A program made the position numbers and the translations under genes. Shown here one piece after another: positions 15,307-24,932 of a stretch of 46,790 nucleotides of DNA; the first letter of the stretch is position 1; each line of letters opens with the position of its first letter. This DNA comes from Deltaproteobacteria bacterium (GTDB taxonomy: Bacteria; Myxococcota_A; UBA796; SXON01). Under the pieces are notes generated by a model, which was not told where the DNA came from, made no database searches, and worked only from the letters and a program-made list of their open reading frames with translations. The DNA lies in contig BJHF01000051.1 in the NCBI GenBank assembly GCA_014191855.1, positions 1-46,790 on the forward strand, given 5' to 3'.

Positions 15307-16760
15307 GTGGGTAGGGCGAGGCGGTGGAGCACGTTGACCAGCAGGGTCCAGAACTTGGCCACGGACGGGATGCTGACCCGCTCCTCTGGCGTGTGCGCGT
15401 CCCACACGTCGGGGCCGAACGAAGCCATCTCCATCCCCGGATATTTCTCCCCGATCAAGCCGCATTCCAGGCCGGCGTGAATCGCGATCACCTCGACCGG
15501 CTTACCGGCGAGCTCTTGCCAGGCGCGATCGATCACCCCGACCACGGCAGCGCCAGGTTCAGGCTTCCAGCCTGGATAATCGCCGACACGTTCGGTGGCG
15601 AATCCGGCGAGTCGACATGCGGCCTCGATACGCTCAACCAGGGCCACCTTGGAAGCCTCGATGGCGCTCCGCGTGAGCAGGTTCACCTCAAAGCCTTCGG
15701 CGGTGTGCAGCACGCCGAGGTTGGTGGAGGTTTGGACGAGGTCGGCGATGTCGGGGCTACGCGCCTCGACCCCGTGGGGGAGCGCGAGGAGTAGGTCGAC
15801 GAGCGCACGCCCATCCGCCTCGGAGGCCACCCGGGTGGCATGGCCCTCCTCCACAACCACGGAGAGATGGGGGTCGAAGCGACCGAACGCGGCGCGCCAG
15901 CCTGTGGCCAACTCGGCAACGCGTTCCCGCAGGGCCGGCACGTGCTCCGCGGGGACTGCGAGCATCGCGACCGCCTCGCGGGCGATGGCATTGCGCTTGT
16001 TGCCGCCATCGAACGCGGCGAGCCGCCACTGGAGGGTCGTGGGCAGGCCGCCGAGCACCTGCGCGAGCACCTTGATCGCGTTGGCCCGCCCCTGACAGAT
16101 GTCGGCACCGGAATGCCCTCCTTTGGCGCCGAATACCTTCACCCGGACGGGCACGCTCCCCTCCGGGACGGGCTCCCAGGTGATGGCGCGGGTCGCGACC
16201 GTGTCTACGCCGCCCGCGCAGCCGATGGTGACCTGCCCCTCGGCCTCGCTATCCAGGTTCAACAGGATCTTCGCGCGCAGCCAGCCCGTGGCGAGCCCAT
16301 TGGCGCCGGTGAGCCCGGTCTCTTCGTCCATCGTGACCAGCAGCTCCAACGCGGGGTGCACGAGGGAGGGATCCGCGAGGGCGGCCAACCCCGCCGCCAC
16401 GCCGATGCCGTCGTCGGCGCCGAGTGTGGTTCCCGTGGCACGGAGCACCTCTCCATCCCGCCGCACCCGAATGGGGTCGTTGGCGAAGTCGTGAACCGTG
16501 TCCTCATTTTTTTCGCACACCATGTCGATGTGGGCCTGCATCGCTACGGTTGGCGCGCCCTCGCACCCGGGCGAGGCCGGCTTGCGGATCAACACGTTCC
16601 CGACGCTGTCGCGCTCCACGTCCAGCCCGAGCGCGCGGGCCTCGGCTACCAACCACGCGGCCGCGCGCTCCTCCTGCCCCGAGGGGCGGGGAATCGCAGA
16701 TAGCTCCAGGAAGTAGCGCCACACGCGGGCGGGCGCGAGGGCATCGAGCTCAGCGGACAT
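15303..16760 (-). CDS. pepD: Cytosolic non-specific dipeptidase (aminoacyl-histidine dipeptidase)
   Basis: A 485-residue M20-family zinc peptidase, matching the usual PepD length. Motifs include MQAHIDMVCEKN (first metal His and Asp), GTTLGADDGIGVAAGLA (bridging Asp), MDEETGLTGANGL (catalytic and metal Glu) and LDSEAEGQVTIGCAGG. It hydrolyses dipeptides, including Xaa-His, in the cytoplasm. The ATG at 16760 is followed by the typical N-terminal ARVWRYFLELSAIPRPSGQE. It is coupled to the downstream rhomboid gene through a four-base overlap. The 115-base gap to typA carries no obvious gene. Confidence 0.95.
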   Translation of the reverse strand: MSAELDALAPARVWRYFLELSAIPRPSGQEERAAAWLVAEARALGLDVERDSVGNVLIRKPASPGCEGAPTVAMQAHIDMVCEKNEDTVHDFANDPIRVRRDGEVLRATGTTLGADDGIGVAAGLAALADPSLVHPALELLVTMDEETGLTGANGLATGWLRAKILLNLDSEAEGQVTIGCAGGVDTVATRAITWEPVPEGSVPVRVKVFGAKGGHSGADICQGRANAIKVLAQVLGGLPTTLQWRLAAFDGGNKRNAIAREAVAMLAVPAEHVPALRERVAELATGWRAAFGRFDPHLSVVVEEGHATRVASEADGRALVDLLLALPHGVEARSPDIADLVQTSTNLGVLHTAEGFEVNLLTRSAIEASKVALVERIEAACRLAGFATERVGDYPGWKPEPGAAVVGVIDRAWQELAGKPVEVIAIHAGLECGLIGEKYPGMEMASFGPDVWDAHTPEERVSIPSVAKFWTLLVNVLHRLALPT

Positions 16761-16875
16761 CGGATCTCCCGGCGGAGGCGATTACCGCCGCCGAGCCCTC
16801 TCGGCCACTCCCTGGGGCGGCAGGCACGCGCACCCCCGACGTCGGACGCATCGAGGCGGCGCTCGTCGTCGGAGC

Positions 16876-18690
16876 CTAGCTGTCGTCGCGCTCGTGGCGC
16901 ACGACACTGCGCCCGTTCTTCGCGAGGATCTTCTTGCGGAGGCGAATGCTCGACGGCGTGATTTCGACCAGCTCGTCGTCCTGGATGTACTCGAGCGCAC
17001 GCTCAAGGCTCATCTGGATCGGCGGCACGAGGATCTGCTTCTCGTCCGCACCCGCGCTGCGGATGTTGTTGAGCTGCTTCTCGCGCGTGATGTCGATGTT
17101 GATATCGTTATCCCGGGCGTTTTCGCCGACCAGCATGCCTTCGTACACCAGCGTTTGCGGCGAAACGAACATCCGGCCGCGCGGCTGCAGGTGGTAGATC
17201 GCGTACGTCGTCGCCTCACCGGAGCGATCGGCGATGAGCGAGCCGTTGGTGCGGGTCTGGATGAAGCCGGCGAACTCGTCGTAGCCGTCGAACAGGGTGT
17301 TGAGCAGTCCCTGCCCGCGGGTGTCGTTCAGATACTCGCCGCGGAAGCCGATCAAGCCGCGGGAGGGAACGCGGAAGTAGAGTCGGACCCGACCGCCCGT
17401 GTCCATCTTCATCTCGGTCATCCGGCCCTTGCGGACGTTCATCTTCTGGGTGACGACGCCCATGAACGCTTCGGGGAAGTCGAGTTGAGCCATTTCGAAC
17501 GGCTCCGTCTTCTTCCCGTCTTTCTGCTGGAATCGCACCTCGGGGCGGGAGACGCTGAGCTCGAAGCCCTCCCGGCGCATCGTCTCGATGAGGATTCCGA
17601 GCTGCAATTCCCCCCGGCCAAAGATGCGGATCGTCTCAGCAGACCCCGTGTCCTCCTTGCGCAGGGCGGGGTTCATCATCATCTCCTTGTCGAGACGATC
17701 CCGGATCTGCCGGGCGGTGACGTATTTGCCTTCGCGGCCGGCCTGCGGTGAGCTGTTCGCGGAGAACGTCATGCCGATCGTCGGCTCGTCGACCTTGAGG
17801 CGGGGGAGCGGCTGCGGGTCGTCGATGGAGGTGAAGCTGTCGCCCACGTTCACGTCGGGGATGCCGGCGATCGCGCCGATGTCTCCCGCGATGAGCTCCG
17901 TCGCGGCCACGCGCTTGAGGCCTTCGAACTGGAACATCGTGGACACGCGCACGCGCTTCGGCACGCCGTCTTCCTGCACGAGCGCAACGTCCGTCTTCTC
18001 CTTGATCGAGCCCGTGGCCACGCGCACGATCGCGAGCCGGCCCACGTAGTTGTCGTAGTCGAGCTGGTTCACCATCGCCTGGAGCGTGCCTTCGAGCTTC
18101 ACCTTCGGCGGGGGAACGTGCTTCACGATCGCGTCGAACATCGGCTTGAGCGTGTCGCCCTTCTCGCCGTAGGTGTCCACGCACCAGCCATCTCGCGCCA
18201 CCGCGTAGAGGATCGGGAATTCGATCTGCTTCTCGTCGGCGCCGAGATCGATGAACAGGTCGTACACCTCGTTCACCACTTCCTGAACGCGCGCATCCGG
18301 GCGGTCGATCTTGTTGATGCATACGAGGATCGCGAGGCCCTGCTCCAGCGCCTTGCGGAGCACGAAGCGGGTTTGCGGCAGCGGGCCTTCGCTGGCATCC
18401 ACCAGCAACATCGCCGCGTCGACCATCTTCAGCGTGCGCTCCACTTCGCCGCCGAAGTCGGCGTGCCCCGGCGTGTCCACGATGTTGATCTTCGTGTCTT
18501 CGTACCGGATCGAGGCCACCTTCGCCATGATGGTGATGCCGCGCTCGCGCTCGAGATCCATCGAGTCCATGACGCGATCGGTCATCGTCTCGTTGGCGCG
18601 GAAGGTGCCGGCCTGACGCAAAAGGCCGTCAACAAGCGTGGTTTTGCCGTGGTCGACGTGTGCGATGATGGCGAGGTTGCGCAGATTCAC
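16876..18690 (-). CDS. typA: Ribosome-associated translational GTPase TypA/BipA
   Basis: A 604-residue translational GTPase of normal length. G-motifs are [12 protein letters not shown] (G1), RGITI (G2), [14 protein letters not shown] (G3) and NKIDRPDAR (G4). The remaining EF-G-like domains and the characteristic TypA C-terminal part ([31 protein letters not shown]) are intact. TypA binds the ribosome, assists large-subunit assembly and supports growth in stress or cold. It is transcribed alone on the minus strand, with short gaps to pepD downstream and to the zinc-ribbon gene upstream. Confidence 0.97.
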   Translation of the reverse strand: MNLRNLAIIAHVDHGKTTLVDGLLRQAGTFRANETMTDRVMDSMDLERERGITIMAKVASIRYEDTKINIVDTPGHADFGGEVERTLKMVDAAMLLVDASEGPLPQTRFVLRKALEQGLAILVCINKIDRPDARVQEVVNEVYDLFIDLGADEKQIEFPILYAVARDGWCVDTYGEKGDTLKPMFDAIVKHVPPPKVKLEGTLQAMVNQLDYDNYVGRLAIVRVATGSIKEKTDVALVQEDGVPKRVRVSTMFQFEGLKRVAATELIAGDIGAIAGIPDVNVGDSFTSIDDPQPLPRLKVDEPTIGMTFSANSSPQAGREGKYVTARQIRDRLDKEMMMNPALRKEDTGSAETIRIFGRGELQLGILIETMRREGFELSVSRPEVRFQQKDGKKTEPFEMAQLDFPEAFMGVVTQKMNVRKGRMTEMKMDTGGRVRLYFRVPSRGLIGFRGEYLNDTRGQGLLNTLFDGYDEFAGFIQTRTNGSLIADRSGEATTYAIYHLQPRGRMFVSPQTLVYEGMLVGENARDNDINIDITREKQLNNIRSAGADEKQILVPPIQMSLERALEYIQDDELVEITPSSIRLRKKILAKNGRSVVRHERDDS

Positions 18691-18762
18691 GACGACTCCC
18701 GGTAACGAAGGGGCCGCCGTTTCACCCGAAGTGGACCCGGGCGCAAGCTCCCGGGCTCCGAT

Positions 18763-20242
18763 TCAGAAGTTCGGGAACGCGTAGGTGAGGCTGAGCGGGT
18801 CCCCGTCGAAGGGGGGGAACGTGATCGCCTTGACGGCGCCGGAGAGGCAACTGTCGAAGTCCGTGCCCTGGTACTCCCCTGACGGGATCTTGGCCGAAGA
18901 CACGGAGCCCGACGGCTGGATCGTGAGCTTCACCTTGACGTTGTTGGGCAACGAGCCCGACGCCTTCTGCTCCTTGATGTAGCAGATCTTCACGCCTTTG
19001 TTGCTCTTCATCATGGTGTCGATCACGCGCGTGTCGAGCGAGGTGGCCTTCGGTGCGGCCTCTTCTTTGGGGGCCGGCGCGGGCTTCGGCTTCGGCGCCG
19101 CTTCGACCGGCGTCGGGGTGGTGCGCGGCGGCGGGGGCGGGGGTGGGTGCGGGAGTCGGCTCCGGCGTGGGTGTGGCGGCCAACGCCGGGTCGGGCGTGG
19201 GGGTCGGCTCGGGGGCGGGCGTTGGAGCGGGCACCGGTACCGGGGTGGGTGCCGGCGTGGGCACCGGCGCCGGCGGTGTGGCGACAGTTTCGATCTCGGG
19301 CTCTGCGGGGCCCTGGTTCATGCCAGCCGCGAACACCTGGAACACGGCGAGGATCACCGCGAGGAAGAAGCCGCCGAAACCGCCGAGCACGATGCTCGCG
19401 GGGCGAGTGCCGCGGCCGCCAGTGAGGATCACGAGCACCGAACCGGCAGAGCCGAAGACGGTGAAGAACGTGCCGACCGCGCCGACGGCGGCCATGCCGA
19501 GCGCCGCGTTAGCCAGCCCGATCATCGCGCCGAAGAGGGCGACCAACGCGAGGAGGGCGGCGAACGTAAGATCCCCCCGCGGGTCGAAGCTGGGCTTCGC
19601 GCGCTCGGAGGGGAGGTGGACGGGGGCTGGCGGCGGGAGGGGAATCGGGGCCGGCGGCAATGCCGCTACGGGGGGCGGCGGCGCGGGCGCCGGAGGGGGG
19701 GGTGGGGCCGCGACGGGCGCGGGCGCCGGAGCAGGGGCCGGGGGATGCACGAACGCCGGCGGCGGCGGCATCGGGGGGGGCAACGGGCTCGGCACCTGGC
19801 GGGCGGGCGCGGGCCCAGCGGCGAACGGAAGCGGCGCCGGCGCGGGGGACTGCGGCTGGATGAGCGTGGCTGCATCCCCCGTGCCTTCCACGGGCACCTG
19901 CGAGAACGGGACGCGATTCGCCGATTCATCGCGCGGCACGGTGGCTTCGTGCGAGGAGTTGTCCGGCGAAACCTGGGTGGGGCGCGGGTCCATGCTGCCG
20001 TCGTCGACCGAGGCCGACGAGCGCGCGCGGGCCACGCGTTCGAGCTCCGCCGCGCTGGTGATCTGTGTGCGCTCTTCGCCCGTCGCCGTTTCGGGCGAGC
20101 TCATCGGGGCCGCCGCCGCGTCGGGCCGACGGATGAGGATCGGGTTTCCACACTTCCGACACGTGGCCTTGTTCACGTCCCGCGTGAGCTTGGAGTCGGG
20201 AATCTTGTAGGAAGCACCGCAGTTATCGCAGACTACGCGCAT
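18763..20242 (-). CDS. Zinc-ribbon/proline-rich/AgmX-like membrane protein, interrupted by an apparent frameshift
   Basis: The protein begins with an MJ0042-type zinc ribbon (Cys5, Cys8, Cys28, Cys31; VVCDNCGASYKIP ... TCRKCGNPI). A Ser/Thr region and a Pro/Ala-rich segment follow, then three hydrophobic helices (about residues 225-310), then a PT/PAPTP-rich periplasmic-type linker. From there the original frame loses protein character and ends at 18722, while a shifted frame continues with PKPKPAPAPKEEAAPKATSL and a conserved C-terminal domain (KGVKICYIKEQ, LSGAVKAITFPPF) stopping at 18763. The switch requires skipping one base near two runs of five G at 19133-19143. The architecture resembles myxobacterial AgmX/GltJ-type proteins, linking cytoplasm and periplasm. 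A sequencing error is as likely as a real mutation. Confidence 0.8.
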
Positions 20243-20350
20243 GACTCTGATCCTCGGGGTGCTCGGAACGGGCGAACCTACGGAGTCCGCCGCCTTTTGT
20301 CAATCCGGCGATGCTGGGGATCGCATCGGGAGGCGCGTGATTGTGAGGGC

Positions 20351-21370
20351 TCACGGTGCCTCTACGCTGAGCGACCAGGTGCCGTCCTCCCGGGCGATGA
20401 TCTCCTCCGCGGGGCGCGAGGCGACGATCCCGGCCGCCGTGCCCCCGGCGACGAGGCCGACGAGCGCTGTCCAGAACCACCACCGCGCCGTGACGGGCCG
20501 GGTATCCACCTCCCGTATCGTCACAGGGCGGTCGGCATCGGGGCGGGGCACCTCGACGCGCGGGCGTAATGGGCTGGGAGGATCGTCGACGGCGACCGGC
20601 TCTTCCTCCGGTTCCTCCTCGAGGGCGGGCGCCGGCCCCCCCGGGACGTCGCCCACGCGGTTGGCCAGGGTGGTCCACTCGGTGGCCAGCGAATCGATGG
20701 GGAGCGGCACGTGTTCGCGGATCGTCTCGTTGTCGCCATCGGGGCCGAGCACGCGTAGCGTCACCTGCCCGGTACCGTCGATCACGCCGAGCGCGAGCCA
20801 GTCGGTGCCGAGCGCGGCGAAGGCTGCGTCTATTGACTCATCCGGCGGGAGGGTCCACGCTTCTTTCGCGACGCCCGCTTCCACCTCCACGAGCATTCGC
20901 GCAGCGGTGCCGGTGCTGTGGGCGCGTGAGCTCGCGTAACCGGGCCACAACCTCGCCACTTCGGTGAGCGTCTGCCGGGCGCGGAGCGTGTCGCCGGCGC
21001 GCAGGTGTGCGTCCGCGGTGGCCCAGAGGACGTCTGCCAGCTCGCCGCGGCGCGACCAGGCGGAGCCCGCGCCAGTGTGGAGCGAGACGCTCTCGTTCAG
21101 GGCCGTGATCGCGCCCTTTTGGTCGCCCTTCGCGGCGGCGGCGCGCCCCGCCGCGTACCGCTCCCGCGCGCGCTTGAGCTCCCCCTCGTGCCCGGCGCCG
21201 AGCGCTGCGCCGATGGCGGTGCCCGTCGGCACCTCGCAGCGCCCGTCTGCCGTGATGGCATCGCGAAGCGCGTCCGTAGCCAGCTCTGCGGATTCGGCGT
21301 CGAGGCCGCGCGCGTCGAGCGGCAACACGGCGAGCGTGGTGGCGGCGGCGGGCAGGACCAGGAGGAGCAT
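20351..21370 (-). CDS. Secreted TPR-like protein with C-terminal membrane anchor
   Basis: A 339-residue protein with a very short signal peptide (MLLLVLPAAATTLAV). The N-terminal part is a strand-helix module (LAVLPLDARGLDAESAELATDALRDAI) typical of myxobacterial proteins that carry a TolB-N-like or adventurous-gliding-associated domain, followed by helical TPR-like repeats (about 95-165). After an acidic, proline-rich linker (EEEPEEEPVAVDDPP) there is one transmembrane helix (WWFWTALVGLVAGGTAAGIVA) and a short tail. The start ATG at 21370 is chosen because it directly precedes the signal peptide. It diverges from the barrel-like lipoprotein gene over 87 bases. Function unknown. Confidence 0.75.
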   Translation of the reverse strand: MLLLVLPAAATTLAVLPLDARGLDAESAELATDALRDAITADGRCEVPTGTAIGAALGAGHEGELKRARERYAAGRAAAAKGDQKGAITALNESVSLHTGAGSAWSRRGELADVLWATADAHLRAGDTLRARQTLTEVARLWPGYASSRAHSTGTAARMLVEVEAGVAKEAWTLPPDESIDAAFAALGTDWLALGVIDGTGQVTLRVLGPDGDNETIREHVPLPIDSLATEWTTLANRVGDVPGGPAPALEEEPEEEPVAVDDPPSPLRPRVEVPRPDADRPVTIREVDTRPVTARWWFWTALVGLVAGGTAAGIVASRPAEEIIAREDGTWSLSVEAP

Positions 21371-21457
21371 GGGGCGCGCGGAACGTAGATGACCGCCGGA
21401 GCTTACGCCAAGCGACGCGGCGCGACCAGCCCCCTTGCGCCGGGCTAAGGCTAGCGC

Positions 21458-22111
21458 ATGACGCTGGTGCTGCTCCTGGCCTGCGTGCCGGCCGCCGTGT
21501 ACGGCCTGCGCTTCGATGGCTCCATGCCCGTGAACACGGAGATCAGCGCAGTCGGGGGCGTTTTTCCGGGTTCGATCGGCGAAGACCTCACGCTCGCCGA
21601 CACCTCGGTGGCAGGGCTGGTGGGGCGTCAACGCCTTGGGAACGAAATGGCGGTGTCGGTGGCCGGCGGGTTCGCCCCTTCGTCGCTCGATGGCAGCCCG
21701 GCCGGGGTGGTAGAGCTGGAGCTGCAGGGGCGGGTGCTCCACGAGGCGCCGGTCACGCTGAGCGTGCTCGGTGGGTTGGACGCCTATGGACAGGTGGACG
21801 CCGAGAGCCTCATGTTCGGCGCTCACGCCGGGGCCGTCGTATCGCGGCGGTTGCCGGGGTCGATCCGGCCGTATGCGGGGGTGAAGATCAACCCGGTCTA
21901 CAACCCCGGCGATGCGGTGTATCCTTGGCTCCAGTACGGCGGAGGCGTGTCGTGGCGGCCGCGGCTGGACCCGAGCACGCGGGGGCTGTTCGCCGTCGAG
22001 GCGAGCGGGTACCACGGTTTTGGGGCGGATCTCGTTACGCCCGGGGACATCGTGACGTGGGGGATGATGGTGCAGGTGGGGGCGACGTTTGGGAATGACG
22101 TGGAGGAGTAG
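21458..22111 (+). CDS. Predicted outer-membrane barrel-like lipoprotein
   Basis: A 217-residue protein starting with a short uncharged signal and lipobox (LVLLLAC, Cys9). The mature part alternates hydrophobic and small/polar residues in about eight to ten strands (VAGLVGRQRLG, AVSVAGGFAPSS, VTLSVLGGLDAYG, AGAVVSRRLPGSIRPYAGVKI, GMMVQVGATFG), as expected of a small beta-barrel. It ends shortly after a hydrophobic strand (VQVGATFGND). No family is recognised. It is convergent with the unknown secreted gene; the two-hairpin repeat lies between them at 22135-22178. Confidence 0.7.
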   Translation: MTLVLLLACVPAAVYGLRFDGSMPVNTEISAVGGVFPGSIGEDLTLADTSVAGLVGRQRLGNEMAVSVAGGFAPSSLDGSPAGVVELELQGRVLHEAPVTLSVLGGLDAYGQVDAESLMFGAHAGAVVSRRLPGSIRPYAGVKINPVYNPGDAVYPWLQYGGGVSWRPRLDPSTRGLFAVEASGYHGFGADLVTPGDIVTWGMMVQVGATFGNDVEE

Positions 22112-22134
22112 GGAATTCTCGGCATCTCCCCCCC

Positions 22135-22178
22135 GCCCTTCGGGCACCTCCCCCCGGCAAGTGCCGGGGGGAGGACGA
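22135..22178. repeat. Two-hairpin REP-like repeat, copy 1
   Basis: A short hairpin (GCCC-TTC-GGGC, 22135-22145), one A, then a perfect 12-base-pair hairpin (CCTCCCCCCGGC, loop AAGT, GCCGGGGGGAGG; 22147-22174) followed by ACGA. A second copy at 38499-38544 has identical spacing and long stem but a different short stem and loop. It sits between two convergent genes, where it may act as a bidirectional terminator or a REP-type element. Confidence 0.8.
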
Positions 22179-22213
22179 GCGGCGCGCGGGGTGGACGCCG
22201 GCGCCGGTGCGGC

Positions 22214-22732
22214 TCACCCCTCCTGGATCATTCGGTCCCACGGCAATACGCAGAAGCCCTTGGTGACGGCATCCGCCCAGCGAACGCGGAATACATCGAG
22301 TCCGCGCACACCCGACCCCAGGTCCGTCGCGTACCCGCAGCCGGTATAGGCGCTCGCCTTCACGCCCGCGCCTTGCTGCTGCTGCGGGTGATCGCAGATT
22401 GGCACGCCGGCCATGGCCTCGCCCGGCGCGCCGTCCATCGGCCGGCAGAGCACCGAGCGGGACACCTCGAAGACGGTGACTTTGAAGGTTGCCCGCAGCT
22501 TCTGGGTGCGGCCGAGCAGGCCGAGGCCGCGCAACGTCGTCGCCGAGTCGCGCGTGGAGCGCTCGATGAGCCCGCGGAGGTCGCCGAGTTGAACCACTTC
22601 AAGCCAGGTGTTGTTGCCTGCGGCGGCCGGCAGCTTGCTCACCCACGCCACCTGGAGTGCCTCGGGCACCTCGGCCACCGGTTCACAGGCTTGTGCCGGA
22701 AGGGCCAGCAAAATCCCCAAGAGCAGGCTCAC
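22214..22732 (-). CDS. Secreted cysteine-containing protein of unknown function
   Basis: A 172-residue protein with a Sec signal peptide (SLLLGILLALPAQAC) cleaved around residue 16. The mature part has at least five cysteines, in CEPVAE, LCRPMDG, ICDHPQ, TGCGYAT and FCVLPWD, suggesting disulfides outside the cytoplasm. A beta-rich middle (LRATFKVTVFEVSRSVLC) resembles small periplasmic domains seen in myxobacteria but no family is recognised. The GTG start overlaps the stop of nagZ (22729-22732), so it is probably the last gene of the epimerase-nagZ operon. Confidence 0.72.
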   Translation of the reverse strand: MSLLLGILLALPAQACEPVAEVPEALQVAWVSKLPAAAGNNTWLEVVQLGDLRGLIERSTRDSATTLRGLGLLGRTQKLRATFKVTVFEVSRSVLCRPMDGAPGEAMAGVPICDHPQQQQGAGVKASAYTGCGYATDLGSGVRGLDVFRVRWADAVTKGFCVLPWDRMIQEG

Positions 22733-23838
22733 GACTCGCCGCCCCGAGCACGGATGCGAAGCGCGAGGTCGAGGTGCTCGGGGCAGCCGAGCACGCCCAG
22801 ATCGGGTTGGGGCGAAGCGTCGATGAAGAAGCGCTCCCGGAGTGAGTGCCAGCGAGTGTTGGCGTCGATCGCCAGGTCTTCCTGACGTTTGTCTTCTTCC
22901 TGGTGGTGGACCAGGATCTCCCAGGCCTCGTGTGCCAGCGTGAGCTCCTTGCACATCAGGAATACGTCGACCGACGCCTCGGTGGCCTCCCGGAGCTGCA
23001 GCTCCAGCGGATACCGCCCCCGAACCGCCTTCATCTCCATGTCGTCGGAGAACACGACGCCGTTGTACCCGAGGCGCTCCCGGAGCTGGGCGCGGATGAT
23101 CTTCGCGGACATCGTTGCGGGACGATCCTCATCCCACGCCGGGAACACTACGTGAGCCGTCATCACGGAGCCGACGCCGGCGGCGAGGGCGGCCCGGAAC
23201 GGGGGCATCTCGATGCGGTCGAGATCGGGAGGGTCTTTCTCGACGATCGGGAGGTCGAGGTGGCTGTCCACCGCGGTGTCGCCATGCCCGGGAAAGTGTT
23301 TGGCGCACGCGATGCAGCCCTCGCCCTGCATCCCGCCGATGAACGCCGCGACGTGCCGGGCGACGTCCTGAGGAACACGACCGAACGAGCGGTCCCCGAT
23401 CACCGGGTTCTTCGGGTTGCTGTCGACGTCGGCCACCGGGGCAAAGTCGAGGTCGAAGCCCAGCGCGCGGACCTCGCGCCCGAGCGCGGCGCCCACCTCC
23501 CGGGTTGTTTGCAGATCGGCGACGTTGCCCACGTGCCGCATCGGCGGCCAGATCGTGGCCCCCTCGCGAACGCGCGCAACGCGGCCACCTTCCTGGTCTA
23601 CACAGCGGATCGGGGGCAGCTCCACCGGCAAGAGGCTCGCCAACTCGCGGTTGAGCTCCCTCACTTGCCGGGGCTCCTCTACATTGCGGGCAAACAGCAC
23701 GAAGCCGCCCGGCCGAGCCTCCCGGATGAACGCCCGCTCTTCGTCGCTCAGCGCCGGGCCCGCGATGCCCAGCACGATGCGTTGGCCGGCGCGGCGCTTC
23801 CGGTCCGCCGTGCTCGTCGTCAGCCCGACCACCTTCAT
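22729..23838 (-). CDS. nagZ: Beta-N-acetylhexosaminidase (GH3)
   Basis: A 369-residue glycoside hydrolase family 3 enzyme of the NagZ type, which removes N-acetylglucosamine from muropeptides during cell-wall recycling. Key elements are RCVDQEGGRVARVR, the catalytic loop KHFPGHGDTAVDSH and the nucleophile Asp in VVFSDDMEMKAV; the order and spacing are standard. No convincing signal peptide is present, consistent with a cytosolic enzyme. The ATG at 23838 overlaps the epimerase stop (23835-23838). The C-terminal helical stretch after residue 320 (EEDKRQEDLAIDANTRWHSL) is less typical of the family. Confidence 0.93.
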   Translation of the reverse strand: MKVVGLTTSTADRKRRAGQRIVLGIAGPALSDEERAFIREARPGGFVLFARNVEEPRQVRELNRELASLLPVELPPIRCVDQEGGRVARVREGATIWPPMRHVGNVADLQTTREVGAALGREVRALGFDLDFAPVADVDSNPKNPVIGDRSFGRVPQDVARHVAAFIGGMQGEGCIACAKHFPGHGDTAVDSHLDLPIVEKDPPDLDRIEMPPFRAALAAGVGSVMTAHVVFPAWDEDRPATMSAKIIRAQLRERLGYNGVVFSDDMEMKAVRGRYPLELQLREATEASVDVFLMCKELTLAHEAWEILVHHQEEDKRQEDLAIDANTRWHSLRERFFIDASPQPDLGVLGCPEHLDLALRIRARGGES

Positions 23839-24248
23839 TCGTGCGCCCGCGGGTGCTCGGCCAGCTCCACGAGCACGCCTTCGCAGGAGCGGGGATGGGC
23901 GAAGATGACCCGGGTGCCGTGCGCGCCCGGCTTCGGGGCCGGACTCAGGAATTGCCATCCTTTCGCCGTGAGCTTCGCCACGTCGCCCTCGATGTCGTCG
24001 GTTTGAAAGCACACGTGGTGCAGGCCCCCGCCGCGCTTCTCGAGGTACTTCGCGATCGGACCCTCGCCGCCCATCGGGTGCACGAGCTCGATGCGGGTGC
24101 CGTCGATGGGGAAGAAGGCGGTGCTGGTCTTCTCCGTTGGAACATCCTCGGTGCCGGCGAGGGTGAGCCCCAGATCCTCTGCGAAGCGCGCGATGGCGCG
24201 CTGGAGGTCGGGCACTGCGATGGCGATGTGGTCGAGACGCCGAATCAT
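23835..24248 (-). CDS. mce: Methylmalonyl-CoA epimerase
   Basis: A 137-residue VOC-superfamily protein of normal length. It begins MIRRLDHIAIAVPDLQ with the first metal His, and contains TRIELVHPMG (metal Glu), GGLHHVCFQTDD (second His) and VLVELAEH (last Glu), the expected four-ligand set. It interconverts R- and S-methylmalonyl-CoA in propionate metabolism. The mutase genes are not in the window. It heads a coupled minus-strand operon with nagZ and an unknown secreted protein, a grouping without obvious pathway logic. The ATG at 24248 is preferred over the longer open frame. Confidence 0.92.
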   Translation of the reverse strand: MIRRLDHIAIAVPDLQRAIARFAEDLGLTLAGTEDVPTEKTSTAFFPIDGTRIELVHPMGGEGPIAKYLEKRGGGLHHVCFQTDDIEGDVAKLTAKGWQFLSPAPKPGAHGTRVIFAHPRSCEGVLVELAEHPRAHE

Positions 24249-24333
24249 TCGGCCAAGGTAGCCCGGCGAACCCGGCGTTGCCGGCTGGCGAGGCGGCCCG
24301 GACGTGCTACCCTCCCGCCCCCCGGAGCCGCTC

Positions 24334-24921
24334 GTGAATGAAATTCTCCCCCTCGGCCGCAACTTCGTCGCCAAAAAGGCGTTCTTCTCGTTCCTCGGCG
24401 GCACGTTTCGGATCTTCGGCCCCGATGGCCAACTCCAGTTCTACGTGAAGCAGAAGGCGTTTCGGCTCAAGGAGGAGCTCAACGTGTTCGCGGATGAAGC
24501 GCAGACCCAGAAGCGGCTCACGATCCTGGCGCGCAATTGGTCGGACTTTTCGAGCGCCTACGACGTGACGGACGCCACGACGGGGGCCGTGGTGGGCGCC
24601 TGCAAGCGTGAGGGGCTCAAGTCGATGTTCCGCGACAGTTGGCTGGTGCTGGGTGAAGGCGACGCACTGGTGGGGACGTGCAAGGAAGACAGCATGTTCA
24701 TGGCGCTGATCCGCCGCTTCTTCTTCAAGAACCTCATCCCGCAGAGCTTCACCATCGCCAATGACCAGGGCGCCCAGATCGGCACGATCAAGCAGCGTTG
24801 GAACCCGTTCCAGCTCGCGTATGACGTGAGCTTCGATGGGTCGCAGAACGCTTCGCTCGACCCGCGGCTCGGAATTGCGCTTGTGGTGTTGCTGCTCGCG
24901 ATCGAGGGTCGGCAGGACTAA
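24334..24921 (+). CDS. LURP-one/Tubby-C-like family protein
   Basis: A 195-residue protein resembling the LURP-one-related (phospholipid scramblase/Tubby-like) family. Features are a beta-rich barrel-type repeat of strands (GGTFRIFGPDGQLQFYVKQKAFRLKEELNVF begins the fold), the pattern DVTDATTGAVVGACKREGLKS and a hydrophobic C-terminal helix (LGIALVVLLLAIEG) like the central helix of the fold. Bacterial members are poorly characterised. GTG at 24334, with GGAG upstream, is chosen over GTG 24304. It lies 11 bases before the glycogen phosphorylase gene and is likely co-transcribed with it. Confidence 0.78.
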   Translation: MNEILPLGRNFVAKKAFFSFLGGTFRIFGPDGQLQFYVKQKAFRLKEELNVFADEAQTQKRLTILARNWSDFSSAYDVTDATTGAVVGACKREGLKSMFRDSWLVLGEGDALVGTCKEDSMFMALIRRFFFKNLIPQSFTIANDQGAQIGTIKQRWNPFQLAYDVSFDGSQNASLDPRLGIALVVLLLAIEGRQD

Positions 24922-24932
24922 GGGGGCGCCCC

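Noticed and set aside
18722..18762. Stop of the unshifted frame of the zinc-ribbon gene
   Set aside because: The last ~130 residues in that frame are Arg/His-rich nonsense, while the shifted frame encodes a conserved domain ending at 18763.
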